The notes under the pieces were generated by a model. It was given only the letters and a program-made list of their open reading frames with translations. It was not told the DNA's origin and did not search any database. Of a stretch of 64,000 bases of DNA, positions 51,004-60,810 are shown in pieces. Within the stretch, counting starts at the first letter, position 1, and each line of letters starts with the position of its first letter. This DNA comes from Actimicrobium sp035984655 (GTDB lineage Bacteria; Pseudomonadota; Gammaproteobacteria; Burkholderiales; Burkholderiaceae_D): positions 30,628-94,627 of the forward strand of contig NZ_JAXCHT010000016.1 in NCBI RefSeq assembly GCF_035984655.1. The letters run 5' to 3'. The position numbers and the translations under genes were made by a program.

Positions 51004-52755
51004 TTAAAACTCTTCCCAGTCGGATGACGTCGGGGCGGCTGCCCGCGCAGGCTTGTTCAGTGCCGGCGCGGAACGGCTGTGCGCCACTGCGGCTGTCTTG
51101 ACGGGAAGCACTTTGCGCGCCGGCAGCGTTGCTGTTGATGGCAGTGCCTGGCGCGGTGCTGCCATGCCTGACTGGCCATTGCCCAGATTGAATACCGTCA
51201 CGGTCTGCGTCAGCTCGTTTGCCTGCTCCCGCAGCGAGGATGCCGCCGCCGCCGCCTGCTCCACCAGCGCAGCGTTTTGCTGCGTCACCTGATCCATCTG
51301 TGAAATTGACTGGTTGACCTGTTCGATGCCGGTACTTTGTTCCTGGCTGGCTGCCATGATCTCGGCCATGATGTCTGTCACGCGCTTGACGCTGTCGACG
51401 ATCTCGATCATGGTGTTGCCGGCCTCGGCGACCAGCTTGCCACCGGCATCGACTTTTTCAACTGAATCGCCGATCAGTTGCTTGATCTCCTTGGCCGCGG
51501 CAGCCGAGCGTTGCGCCAGGTTGCGCACTTCTGACGCAACCACCGCAAATCCGCGTCCCTGCTCGCCGGCCCGTGCCGCCTCCACTGCGGCATTCAGTGC
51601 CAGGATATTGGTCTGGAAGGCGATGCCGTCAATGACCGAAATAATATCGACGATTTTCTTTGCCGACTCGTTGATCGAGCCCATGGTATCGACGACCTGC
51701 GACACTACCGCGCCGCCCTTGACTGCGACATCCGAGGCCGTGACCGCGAGTTGGTTGGCCTGTCTCGCGTTGTCGGTGTTTTGCTTGACCGTTGAGGTCA
51801 GCTCAGCCATCGAGGTCGCGGTCTTTTCCAATGAGGAGGCTTGCTGCTCGGTCCGCATCGACAGGTCCTGATTGCCGGACGCAATTTCAGACGAGCCTAC
51901 CGAAATGGTATTGGTGGCACTGCGCACCCGACCAACGATCGTGACCAGACTGTCGCGCATGTCCTTCATCGCGGCAAGCACGCTGGTCTTGTCATGCGAA
52001 TGGACGTCGATGACAACGCTGAGGTCGCCGGAGGCGATGCTACGGGCTATTGAACTGGCCTGGCCTGGTTCGCCTCCCAGTGCCTTGGTGATGCTGCGCC
52101 CAATGACGGTGGCGACAACCGCGCCAATGACCAGCGCGCCAACACACATTGCCAGCATCAGCGCCTGAAACCCGGCGGCCGTGCTGCGCGCTGCGGCCGA
52201 CTCGGCGCGATTCAGGTTTTCTTCAAAATCAATGAGTTTGTTGATCCGCGCAAGCCATTCGACAAAGGCCGGACGGGCGTCGGTGAGCATCATCTGCTTG
52301 GCCTGATCCGCATTGCCAGCCTGGCGCAGTTCAATGATCTTCTTGATCATTGGCAGCGCGCGCGTCTCGGTTTCCTTGATCAGGGCCAGAATCTCCTTTT
52401 CCTCGGCGCTGACACCAGTTGCCTCAGCGAAGATTTTATCCAGCGGCAGGGCGGACTTGTCGTAATCCGCAGTCAGGCTGGAAATTTTTTCCAGGATTGG
52501 CGGCAATTCAGCCTCCGACGGAACCAGAATCACGTCGCGAACGGCAATCGCCCGATCGTGCACGCTGCCCCGAAAGTTGATTGCATAGCGTTGCTTGACA
52601 CTATTGACGTCGCCAATCGTCTTCAGTCCCTGGGAAATGGAATTCACCTGGCTGACGCCGACGATGGTCAGAACGATCATCATTGCCAATACAAACGCAA
52701 ATCCTATCCAGATGCGCGCTTGAACAGTGACGCCGTTAAATTTGTTGGTATCCAT
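51004..52755 (-). CDS. Methyl-accepting chemotaxis protein
   Basis: A 583-residue transmembrane chemoreceptor. TM1 is at about 12-34, a periplasmic four-helix-bundle sensor at about 35-190, TM2 at about 193-215, then HAMP and a Tsr-like signalling domain with the hairpin tip EIVDIISVIDGIAFQTNILA and NAAVEAARAGEQGRGFAVVA. It ends in SSDWEEF, resembling the xWExF pentapeptide that tethers CheR and CheB. The ligand is unknown. It is a single-gene unit with its own terminator. Confidence 0.95.
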   Translation of the reverse strand: MDTNKFNGVTVQARIWIGFAFVLAMMIVLTIVGVSQVNSISQGLKTIGDVNSVKQRYAINFRGSVHDRAIAVRDVILVPSEAELPPILEKISSLTADYDKSALPLDKIFAEATGVSAEEKEILALIKETETRALPMIKKIIELRQAGNADQAKQMMLTDARPAFVEWLARINKLIDFEENLNRAESAAARSTAAGFQALMLAMCVGALVIGAVVATVIGRSITKALGGEPGQASSIARSIASGDLSVVIDVHSHDKTSVLAAMKDMRDSLVTIVGRVRSATNTISVGSSEIASGNQDLSMRTEQQASSLEKTATSMAELTSTVKQNTDNARQANQLAVTASDVAVKGGAVVSQVVDTMGSINESAKKIVDIISVIDGIAFQTNILALNAAVEAARAGEQGRGFAVVASEVRNLAQRSAAAAKEIKQLIGDSVEKVDAGGKLVAEAGNTMIEIVDSVKRVTDIMAEIMAASQEQSTGIEQVNQSISQMDQVTQQNAALVEQAAAAASSLREQANELTQTVTVFNLGNGQSGMAAPRQALPSTATLPARKVLPVKTAAVAHSRSAPALNKPARAAAPTSSDWEEF

Positions 52756-53288
52756 CTCATTCCTGAAGTTGTATAGAAATTAACGTTGAATTAAATTCCT
52801 GGGGGCAAAGCGGTGACGCCTTCGGTCGTTTCTTTCAATGCGCACGCGATGGGCAGGCCCTTGATGAAACCAGCGATCCTGGGATGACTGAAGACAGGTG
52901 GGAAAGTGGCAAAGCTGCGTCGCGCGCTTGTCAATCTACAGGATTAAAATGTTACCTGTTGGTAATATATTTAATTCACCAATGGTGGGTCGTCCTGTTG
53001 ACGCGACCGTTGTTACCTTGGGTTCGTTTCATGACTCTACCATATTGTTGCTTAAATTCATTATTTTGGTGGCCTGTTTCCCGCTTCAGTCAGTGCAGAC
53101 TGTTTGCCGGCGCGGTATCCGTCGAAGGCCGGAATGGCTGGCGTTGTGGTTGGCCGACGGGCATTCTTTGTGGGTATCGCCTGTAGAGGTCGTTCCTGGA
53201 TGCGAATCTTTGTTCCTTGCAGGAAGCAAAAATGAGACACTTCTGGCCGCAAGGATCCCCAAAAAATTAGAACGAAAGCAATCCAACC
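52756..53288. other. Intergenic region upstream of the chemoreceptor and GNAT genes
   Basis: About 530 nt without a supported gene, AT-rich at about 52940-53070. It contains a small inverted repeat TTACC-TGTT-GGTAA (52950-52963) that could be an operator. No FliA-type promoter for the chemoreceptor was recognisable. Open frames here lack features and overlap each other on both strands. Confidence 0.5.
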
Positions 53289-53744
53289 ATGCAGATTGAA
53301 ATCGACGACCTCTCGCGGCCAGAAATCCATGCGCTGCTCAGTGAACATTTGCAGGACATGCGTGCGATATCTCCGCCAGAGAGCGTTCACGCCCTCGATC
53401 TGGAAAAACTTCGACAACCGGGAATCACATTTTGGTCGGCGTGGAAGCAGTCGCTTCTGCTGGGTTGCGGCGCGCTCAAGGAGCTGGACCATCAACATGG
53501 CGAAATCAAGTCGATGCGCACGCCCACGGCACAGCGCCGCCAAGGAGCTGGCCGTGCCATCCTTGCGCACATCATTGCAACCGCAAAATCACGTGGCTAC
53601 CTGCAGCTGAGCCTTGAAACCGGTTCGCAAGATGCGTTCAAGCCCGCCCAGGCGCTGTATGCGCGTTTTGGATTCACCCGTTGTGGGCCGTTCGGCGCGT
53701 ACACCGACGATCCGAACAGTGTGTTCATGACCGTGCGCCTATGA
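53289..53744 (+). CDS. GNAT family N-acetyltransferase
   Basis: A 151-residue acetyltransferase. The acetyl-CoA loop is QRRQGAGRAILAHII (R-x-x-G-x-G/A type), the substrate strand is LQLSLETGSQDAFKPAQALY, and YARFGFTRCGPFGAY is the conserved C-terminal segment of the PanM/YjgM-like group. The substrate is unknown. It precedes the TSUP transporter by 22 nt, so the two are probably co-transcribed. Confidence 0.92.
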   Translation: MQIEIDDLSRPEIHALLSEHLQDMRAISPPESVHALDLEKLRQPGITFWSAWKQSLLLGCGALKELDHQHGEIKSMRTPTAQRRQGAGRAILAHIIATAKSRGYLQLSLETGSQDAFKPAQALYARFGFTRCGPFGAYTDDPNSVFMTVRL

Positions 53745-53766
53745 ACACACTGCGCACTCCCGACCA

Positions 53767-54531
53767 ATGCTGACCCTGTCCCTGCTGTGCCTGTTTGCCT
53801 TTTTCGCCGGCATGATCGATGCCGCCGTCGGTGGCGGCGGATTGATCCAGATCCCCGCCTTGTTCAATCTCCTGCCCGGAATGCCTTCGGCGACGCTGCT
53901 CGGCACCAACAAAATGGCGTCGGCCTGCGGTACCGCGTTTGCCGCGAAATCCTATGTCAGCCGGATTGCCGTGCCATGGCGGTTGGTGCTGCCAGCGGCG
54001 GCCAGCGCGTTTGCGATGGCGTTTCTGGGCGCCGCTGCCGTATCGTCAGTGCCGCAGAATCTGCTTCGGCCGGTGGTGCTGGCTTTGCTCGTGATCATGG
54101 CAATCTATACCTTCATCAAGAAGGACTTTGGCGCACTGATGCGCGTGCGCACGATCACGCCGCGCGACCATGTGCTGGCGGTTGTCATCGGCGGCATCAT
54201 CGGGTTTTATGACGGGCTGTTTGGTCCTGGCACCGGCAGCTTCCTGATCTTTTTGTTCATCCGCTTTTTCGCGTTTGATTTCGTGCTGGCGTCGGCCTGT
54301 TCGAAGGTGGTCAATCTGGCGACCAACGTGGCGGCCCTGCTGTTTTTCATCCCGGCCGGCAAAGTGGTGTTTGCCATTGCCGCGCCGATGGCGGCGTGCA
54401 ACGTCCTCGGCGCGCTGGTGGGGGCATGGATCGCGGTCAAGAAAGGCGCGTCATTCGTGCGGGTGCTGTTTCTGGTGCTGCTGGTGGTGCTGATCGCCAA
54501 GCTGTCGTGGGACTTGTTCACGCGCGGGTGA
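53767..54531 (+). CDS. TSUP (TauE/SafE) family membrane transporter
   Basis: A 254-residue protein of about eight membrane helices with the two duplicated family signatures, GGGGLIQIPALFNLLPG followed by GTNKMAS in the first half and YDGLFGPGTGSFLIFLF followed by ACSKVVNLATN in the second. TSUP proteins move sulfur-containing anions or organic acids; the substrate cannot be read from sequence. Confidence 0.9.
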   Translation: MLTLSLLCLFAFFAGMIDAAVGGGGLIQIPALFNLLPGMPSATLLGTNKMASACGTAFAAKSYVSRIAVPWRLVLPAAASAFAMAFLGAAAVSSVPQNLLRPVVLALLVIMAIYTFIKKDFGALMRVRTITPRDHVLAVVIGGIIGFYDGLFGPGTGSFLIFLFIRFFAFDFVLASACSKVVNLATNVAALLFFIPAGKVVFAIAAPMAACNVLGALVGAWIAVKKGASFVRVLFLVLLVVLIAKLSWDLFTRG

Positions 54532-54537
54532 GGTCGC

Positions 54538-56151
54538 TTACTCGGCGCTGACCACGCGGTTCTTGCCGGCGCGCTTGGCCTTGTACAACGCGGCATCGGC
54601 CCGCTGAATCAGCGAGGTCTGGTCTTCGGTGCCGACGCGTACCGCCACGCCGGCGCTGAAGGTGATGAGCAGCCGCTCGTTGTTGTGCATGAAGATGCGT
54701 TTGGTCAGTTCGCGCTGCAGCCGGGTGACGGTCAAGGTGGCATCCTCGATGGTCGTGTCGGGCAGCAGGATCAGGAATTCTTCGCCGCCAAACCGTGCCA
54801 GCACGTCCATGGTGCGCAACGTATCCTTGATCACCCGCACCAGATAGACCAGTGCTTCATCGCCGGCGACATGGCCGTGCGTGTCATTGAGGCGCTTGAA
54901 GTCGTCCAGATCCAGCATCGCGATGCACAGCGGCGACTTGCGCCGGTCGGCGCGCGCCAGTTCGCGCTCGAACACATCGTCGAGGCCGCGCCGGTTCAGG
55001 CTGCCGGTCAGCTGGTCTTCGCGCACCAGTTCGCTCATCGATTCAAGCTTGGCTTCGAGTTCCAGAATGCGATGCTCGGCAGCCTGCACTTCGGTGCGGG
55101 CGACGATCATTTCATCGCGCGAGCGCAACGCTTCGGACTGCGTGTTGCGGGTGTCGCGCATGACATCTTCGAGAATCTTGTTGAGTGTCGTGATGTTCGG
55201 CGCCTGCGTGATCTGGCGTGAATAGACTTCGATCTTTTCGTGATAATCGCCGGTGCTGGCAGCCAGTGCGCTGAGGCGGTCGACAAACGTGATCATCATG
55301 TTCTTGACCGTGATCTTGGCTTCGGTCAGGCTGTGCTTGAGCATGCCTTGCTTGTAGATCACATCCTTCATGCTGCGGGTCGCGTCGAGCAGCGCGTGAT
55401 GGTTGATCGGGCCCGACAGCAGGTGCTGCACGCCCTCTACCTGGCCATGCAACCAGCTGTCTTCTTCGGTCAGTTCGCTGACATTCTCCAGCAGCAGCCG
55501 GAACAGCCGCAGCAGCAGGTCCTGTTCTTCGGCAGCGTCGCCGGCGCGCATTTCAATCTTGAAGCAGAGCTGTTTGAGGCGGACGCTGATGTCATTGAGT
55601 TTGTCGTCGGTCAACGCATCGCGCACCGCGCGTCCGAGCGCTTCGGCTTCTGCCGCCAGTTCCGGCGCGGTATTGAGCAGGGCGGCCACCGCCAGCAGCA
55701 GGGTGCGCGCCAGCAGGTCGCGCAGGATGCGCGGTTGCTGGTCATCGATCAATGCGCCGCGCGCCGGCGCGACTGCGGCAGCGATCACCGCCATCGGCAG
55801 CGGCGCCGGCGCGGCGACCGGCAGTGTGGTCAGATGCGCAGTGGTCAGCTCGCCCAGGGTTTTCGAATACGCCGGCCAGTCGCGCGCCTTGGCGGCACTG
55901 TCGAATCGCTTGCCGAACAACCGGATGTCATCGAGCTGGCTTTTGAGGCCAACCAGCGAGGTGGCAAAGTCGAGCAACACCTGCTCGGCATTCGGCCTGG
56001 CCGTGCTCCCGGCAATTTCGTCGTAGGCTTCGCGGTACGCGTCCGGCGTCGGTGCAATCCGGCGCGCGGCCAGCTTGCTGAACGCCTCGCGCGCGATCTC
56101 GGCGGGGTTCTGTGCGCTCGGCCTGGCCGGTGGAGGAGTCTTCGATTTCAT
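54538..56151 (-). CDS. Diguanylate cyclase (GGDEF) with helical N-terminal sensor
   Basis: A 537-residue soluble cyclase that makes c-di-GMP. The first 360 residues are helical with no membrane segment; the last 165 are a GGDEF domain with active site GGEEF in DVLARFGGEEFLILLP. The inhibitory site RxxD (RTMD) lies five residues before GG, so product inhibition is likely. The spacing of 117 nt from the response regulator upstream leaves open whether it belongs to that operon. Confidence 0.93.
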   Translation of the reverse strand: MKSKTPPPARPSAQNPAEIAREAFSKLAARRIAPTPDAYREAYDEIAGSTARPNAEQVLLDFATSLVGLKSQLDDIRLFGKRFDSAAKARDWPAYSKTLGELTTAHLTTLPVAAPAPLPMAVIAAAVAPARGALIDDQQPRILRDLLARTLLLAVAALLNTAPELAAEAEALGRAVRDALTDDKLNDISVRLKQLCFKIEMRAGDAAEEQDLLLRLFRLLLENVSELTEEDSWLHGQVEGVQHLLSGPINHHALLDATRSMKDVIYKQGMLKHSLTEAKITVKNMMITFVDRLSALAASTGDYHEKIEVYSRQITQAPNITTLNKILEDVMRDTRNTQSEALRSRDEMIVARTEVQAAEHRILELEAKLESMSELVREDQLTGSLNRRGLDDVFERELARADRRKSPLCIAMLDLDDFKRLNDTHGHVAGDEALVYLVRVIKDTLRTMDVLARFGGEEFLILLPDTTIEDATLTVTRLQRELTKRIFMHNNERLLITFSAGVAVRVGTEDQTSLIQRADAALYKAKRAGKNRVVSAE

Positions 56152-56268
56152 TGCCGTGTGTCCTGCCTGGAGGTTGATCTGGCCATGGTATCTGTCTTGC
56201 CCTGTTCAGCTGGATCTGAATGGCAGGGCGGCAGGCAAAACCACGTGACTCTTTGATGCTGAAACCGC

Positions 56269-56919
56269 CTAGTCGACCAAATGATTCTTGATTGCATAAT
56301 GTGTCAGCTCGGCATTGTGGCGCAATTTCATTTTTTGCAACAGGCGCGAGCGGTACATGCTGATGGTTTTTACCGACAACACCAGCTCCCGGGCGATATC
56401 GGTCACGGTTTTTCCCGAGGCAATCATGGTCAGGGTCTGGTACTCGCGATCGGACAGGGTCTCGTGCGCCGGCACTTCGCGGTCGTCGCCGACCTGATTG
56501 GCCAGTTCCTGCGCCAGTTCGCTGCTGATGTACTTGCGCCCGGCGGCCACCTGCCGGATTGCATTGACCAGCTCGACCGGCGCGCTCTGCTTGTTCAGAT
56601 ATCCGGCCGCACCAGCCTTCAGGGAGCGGATTGCATACTGGTCTTCGCGATGCATCGACAGCATCAGCACGGCGATTTTCGGGCATTCCTTGCGGATCTG
56701 CTTGAGCACGTCGATGCCGCTGCGGTCCGGCATCGAGATGTCCAGCAACAGCACTTCGGCGTTGCTGTTGCGCGCCAGATTGATGGCGTCGAAGCCATTT
56801 TCGGCGGCCCCGGCCACGACGATGTCGCGCGTGTCGGCGAGAATTTGCTTGAGTCCTTCGCGCACGATGGCGTGGTCATCGGCGATCAGGACGCGAATGG
56901 CGGCGATCTTTTTGCTCAT
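56269..56919 (-). CDS. NarL/FixJ-type response regulator
   Basis: A 216-residue regulator. The receiver domain has acidic pocket DD (14-15), phospho-acceptor D60 in VLLLDISMPDRSG, and K in GYLNKQS. The C-terminal LuxR-type helix-turn-helix is LSDREYQTLTMIASGKTVTD followed by IARELVLSVKTISMYRSRLL. The ATG overlaps the stop of the histidine kinase gene by 4 nt, so this is its cognate partner. Target genes are unknown; the neighbouring c-di-GMP genes are candidates. Confidence 0.95.
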   Translation of the reverse strand: MSKKIAAIRVLIADDHAIVREGLKQILADTRDIVVAGAAENGFDAINLARNSNAEVLLLDISMPDRSGIDVLKQIRKECPKIAVLMLSMHREDQYAIRSLKAGAAGYLNKQSAPVELVNAIRQVAAGRKYISSELAQELANQVGDDREVPAHETLSDREYQTLTMIASGKTVTDIARELVLSVKTISMYRSRLLQKMKLRHNAELTHYAIKNHLVD

Positions 56920-58424
56920 GGTGTCGGTCTGCTGTGGTTCGTGCTTGCTGCCGGCAGCGGAATGCGAATGGCGACCATGCTGCCGCCGCCTGCGACGTTG
57001 CTCACCGACAGGCTGCCGCCGAGCGCGTTGGCGCGCTCGACCATGCCGCGAATGCCAAACGATTTCGGCTTGAGTCGGTCGCGCGCAGCAATGCCGCGTC
57101 CATTGTCGCTGATTTCGAGGCGGATGCCGCGGTTGCTGCGGGTCAGCCGTACGTCGACGCGACTGGCGCTGGCGTGCTTGCCGATGTTGGTCAGCGATTC
57201 CTGAAAAATCCGGAACAGCGCCGTGGCCTGATCCGGCGGCAGCGCAATATCCTGTTTGTTGCTGACGACGACGCACGGAATGCCGAGTTGTTTCTCGAAT
57301 TCGCGGGCCTGCCAGTCGATCGCCGCGACGATGCCGAAATCCAGGATGCTCGGACGCAAATCGACCGAAATGCGATGGATTGCTTCGATCGTGCGGTCGA
57401 CCAGCGCGTCGACGTAGTCGGCCTTCTCAATGAGCCCAGCGTCGTCCGGCATGCGCCGCTTGAGCAATGCCAGCGCCATTTTGATGGCGGTCAGATTGCC
57501 GCCGAGGTCGTCATGGATCTCGCGGGCGATGCGGGTGCGTTCTTCTTCCTTCACCGTTTCGATGTGCGCTGACAATTCCGCCAGCTGCGCCCGCGAGCGC
57601 TTGATTTCGACTTCTTCGTGCTTGCTCTGGGTGATGTTGGTCATGATGCCTTCCCACTGCACGCCGGAGCCGGCCAGCGCCCGCGGAGTGGCGCGCAGAT
57701 TGATCCACTTGATGTCTTTCCATTCCTCGATCCAGATCCGGCCGGCCCAGTTCCAGCTGGTCGATTCGCCCGCCGAGGCGGCCATCGATTCGAGATACGA
57801 GGCGCGGTCTTCGGCCAGGATCAACTCCAGAAACAGATCGGGATCGTTATGCAGTTGTTCGGGCGTGATGCCGAGCAGGGCGTGGCAGGCATCGCTCAGA
57901 TACGGAAAGGCGATGTCGCCGTTCTGCAGCAGCCGGAACTGGTACACCAGGCCCGGGGTGTTGGAGACAATGGCGCGAAACCTTGCCTCGATCAGACCCA
58001 GCGCCGCCGCCGATTCATGGCGTGCGCTGGTGTCCTTGCCGATGACGATCAGCACCGGCGTGGTCAGCTGCATGGCAAGCACGAAGCGCAACTCGCACGG
58101 ATAGTGGCTGCCGTCGTGGCGGCGCAGTTCGGTCGCCAGGACGACCTGCCTGACTTTTCCGGCCTGCAGCGGCTTGAGCAGATGATGCAGTGCGTCGCGG
58201 CCAAGTGCGGGCGCAACATCGTGAAAATGGTATTTGTGCAGCTCCGCAACGTTGAGTTGCAGATTGTCGCGTGCTGCCGGATTGACGGTCAGAAACCGCA
58301 GCCCGGACAGGTCGAGAACGGAGATCTCGTCAAACGCGCTGTCGAGGATCAGCGGCAGCCAGGCCGGCTCGAGCACGTGCATGTCCGGCGTCTGCACGGC
58401 GCGCGGCATGTCGCGATCAGCCAT
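56916..58424 (-). CDS. NarX/DegS-type sensor histidine kinase with PAS domains
   Basis: A 502-residue soluble kinase. Two PAS-like domains (about 25-135 and 145-270) precede the HisKA_3 motif EERTRIAREIHDDLGGNLTA with phosphorylated His304. A HATPase domain follows with N-box QESLTNIGKHASA and G-box DNGRGI. No membrane helix is seen, so the signal is cytoplasmic. The chosen ATG (MADRDMPRAVQTPDM) overlaps the GGDEF-EAL gene by 8 nt; an upstream extension is a shadow of that gene. Confidence 0.93.
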   Translation of the reverse strand: MADRDMPRAVQTPDMHVLEPAWLPLILDSAFDEISVLDLSGLRFLTVNPAARDNLQLNVAELHKYHFHDVAPALGRDALHHLLKPLQAGKVRQVVLATELRRHDGSHYPCELRFVLAMQLTTPVLIVIGKDTSARHESAAALGLIEARFRAIVSNTPGLVYQFRLLQNGDIAFPYLSDACHALLGITPEQLHNDPDLFLELILAEDRASYLESMAASAGESTSWNWAGRIWIEEWKDIKWINLRATPRALAGSGVQWEGIMTNITQSKHEEVEIKRSRAQLAELSAHIETVKEEERTRIAREIHDDLGGNLTAIKMALALLKRRMPDDAGLIEKADYVDALVDRTIEAIHRISVDLRPSILDFGIVAAIDWQAREFEKQLGIPCVVVSNKQDIALPPDQATALFRIFQESLTNIGKHASASRVDVRLTRSNRGIRLEISDNGRGIAARDRLKPKSFGIRGMVERANALGGSLSVSNVAGGGSMVAIRIPLPAASTNHSRPTP

Positions 58425-60807
58425 GGTGGGCCGACACATCCGGCTGCGCCAGCGCATGTTGCGGTGCGACCCAGCGGTCGATCCAGTCGACCAGCTGTTC
58501 GGCCGGCATCGGCTTGCTGATGAAATAACCCTGGCCCTGATCGCAGCCCATCCCGGCCAGCAGGTTCCAGACGTCTTCGCTTTCGATGCCCTCGGCCACC
58601 ACGCGCAGGCCCATGTTGTGGCCCAGGTCGATCGTCGAGCGCACAATCTGCGCGTCATCCGCATCGTTTTGCATGTTCATCACGAACGACTTGTCGATCT
58701 TCAGCTCATCGACCGGCAGCCGTTTCAGATACGCCAGCGACGAATAGCCGGTGCCAAAATCATCAATCGATAATTCGACGCCCATGGCGTGCAGGCGGTC
58801 CAGCGTTTGCAATGCGCGCACCGGGTCGTCCATGATCGCGCTCTCGGTAATCTCAAGGCAGAACGACACTGGCGTGACACCATGCCGTTGCAGGATGTCG
58901 GCAAATTTCCTCGGCAGATCCTGATCCAGCAAATCGCGCGTCGACAGATTGACCGAGATTTTCAGATGCACGCCGCGCTCCAGCCATTGGCTGCATAGCA
59001 GGGCCGACTGCTCCAGCACCCAGCGTGTCATGACGCGGATATAGCCGGTTTTTTCGGCAAACGGAATGAAGTTATCGGGAAAGACCATGCCGCGTTCCGG
59101 ATGCACCCAGCGAATCAGTGCCTCGAGGCCGATCACGGCGCCCGATCCCAGCATGATCTTGGGCTGCACCTGCAAACGGAATTCATTGTTTTCAATCGCG
59201 CGCCGCAGTTCGCTGAGCAGCGACAGGCTGGCGTCGCTGGCCTTGTCGATCGATGGATCGTAGAGCACCGCTTCACTGCCGCTTTTCTTGGCCGCATACA
59301 TGGCCATTTCGGCGCGGCTGAGCAGCGATTCGGCATCACTGCCATTGGCCGGATAGCCGGCGATGCCGATGCCCACGCCCAGGTCGATGGTCTGGTCGTC
59401 CAGCGAGATCGGCTGTTCCATTGCCTTGAGGATGCGTTCGGCGACTTCGCGCGCATCGCGCAGGTCGGCCATTGGCAGGATGATGGCGAACTCGTCGCCG
59501 CCAATCCTGGCGACCTGATTGGCGCTGCCGGCCAGATGCTCGCGCAGCTGACTGGCGACCAGTCGCAGCACCGCATCCCCGAAGGCATGGCCGAGTACGT
59601 CATTGACGTTCTTGAAGCGATCCAGATTCATCATCAGGATGTAGCAGGTGGCGCCGGTCCGGGTCGCCTGTTCGATGGCGGCAGACGTCATTTTGACGAA
59701 TTGCAGCCGGTTCGGCAGATTCGTCAGCGTGTCCCAATACGCTACCCGGCCAATCTCGGCTTCGCGCCGCACGATCCCGTCGCGCATGCTCTCGAACGCG
59801 CGCGAGAGTGCGCCGATTTCGTCGTTGCGGCGAATCTCCAGCCGGCCTTCGTACTCGCCATTGCCAAGGCGCCGGGCGGTTTCCGTCAGATCACGCAGCG
59901 GTCCGGTGATGCGCCTGGCGGTAAAGATGCTGCCGATCCCCGCCAGCAGGGTGCAGCCGGCGGTCAGCATCAGCAAGGTGAATTGCAGGTGTTCGTACGG
60001 CGCGATCGCTTCGCTGATCGAGCGCAGCAACACCACGATGGTTGTTTGCTCACCATCATCGGCCAGCGCCAGGCTGCGCGAACCGAATTCATTGGTCTCG
60101 AGATTGAGTGTCTCGATGGCCGAAATCGCATGGGGCATCTGATGCAATTGCGCGCCCAGGCTGTCGGCCTCGGCCTTGCTCAGGCTGGACGCCTCGGTGG
60201 TCCAGTGTTCGTTCTTGCGGCGCGACAGGATCGCTACCTGCAGCGCTGACAGGTCGCGCATGTCAGAGACGATATCCTGGTTGATGGGGAATGCCATGGC
60301 CACCCAACCGATGACCAGCGGCGCTTTTACCGGCACCACCACGATCTGGTACGGATGCTTGTCGATCAAACGGATGCCGGTGGCGCTGCCGCTGGTTTCG
60401 GCTGCGGCGACCAGCGGCAGGATCGAAGCCTGCAAACTGGCGCCGGTATTGCTGACGGTGGTTGCCTTGATCAACCGGTCCGGGCTCACCAGCATGGCGA
60501 ACGACGCGCCGATGCGCGCGCCGTGATTGGCAAGGACCGAGGCAATGGTTTCCGTATCGTTGGTGCCGATGGCCTGCCGAAAGCCATAGTCCAGCGCCAG
60601 CACGCGCGCGCCGGTGGTCAGGTTCTGGGCATTTTGTTCCAGCAGGCGGCGGAACACGCGCTCGCCGATGACCAGCTCATTGTTGACCTCCGCGCGTGCA
60701 TTCTGTTTGATGCCAGTGCGAATGGCGACAAAACCCGCAAGTTGCACTGCCAGGATCAGCAGCAAAAATAACGTGACGATTCGACTTTCGAGACTGCGAA
60801 AACGCAT
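58417..60807 (-). CDS. GGDEF-EAL c-di-GMP enzyme with periplasmic sensor and HAMP
   Basis: A 796-residue membrane protein. TM1 is at about 10-30, a periplasmic sensor domain follows (to about 270), then TM2 (about 275-300) and HAMP. The GGDEF domain has intact RIGGDEFAIILP, and the EAL domain has GLEALIRW, NLSTRDL, ITESAIMD, IDDFGTGYSSL and AEGIES. Both catalytic motifs look intact, so the enzyme could make or break c-di-GMP. It lies 3 nt after the cupredoxin-like gene and overlaps the kinase gene, suggesting the secreted copper-protein-like product may feed its sensor. Confidence 0.94.
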   Translation of the reverse strand: MRFRSLESRIVTLFLLLILAVQLAGFVAIRTGIKQNARAEVNNELVIGERVFRRLLEQNAQNLTTGARVLALDYGFRQAIGTNDTETIASVLANHGARIGASFAMLVSPDRLIKATTVSNTGASLQASILPLVAAAETSGSATGIRLIDKHPYQIVVVPVKAPLVIGWVAMAFPINQDIVSDMRDLSALQVAILSRRKNEHWTTEASSLSKAEADSLGAQLHQMPHAISAIETLNLETNEFGSRSLALADDGEQTTIVVLLRSISEAIAPYEHLQFTLLMLTAGCTLLAGIGSIFTARRITGPLRDLTETARRLGNGEYEGRLEIRRNDEIGALSRAFESMRDGIVRREAEIGRVAYWDTLTNLPNRLQFVKMTSAAIEQATRTGATCYILMMNLDRFKNVNDVLGHAFGDAVLRLVASQLREHLAGSANQVARIGGDEFAIILPMADLRDAREVAERILKAMEQPISLDDQTIDLGVGIGIAGYPANGSDAESLLSRAEMAMYAAKKSGSEAVLYDPSIDKASDASLSLLSELRRAIENNEFRLQVQPKIMLGSGAVIGLEALIRWVHPERGMVFPDNFIPFAEKTGYIRVMTRWVLEQSALLCSQWLERGVHLKISVNLSTRDLLDQDLPRKFADILQRHGVTPVSFCLEITESAIMDDPVRALQTLDRLHAMGVELSIDDFGTGYSSLAYLKRLPVDELKIDKSFVMNMQNDADDAQIVRSTIDLGHNMGLRVVAEGIESEDVWNLLAGMGCDQGQGYFISKPMPAEQLVDWIDRWVAPQHALAQPDVSAHHG

Positions 60808-60810
60808 GAG

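Noticed and set aside
52898..53299. 133-codon plus-strand frame before the GNAT gene
   Set aside because: It overlaps the GNAT start, has no features, and the codon use is unlike the neighbours.
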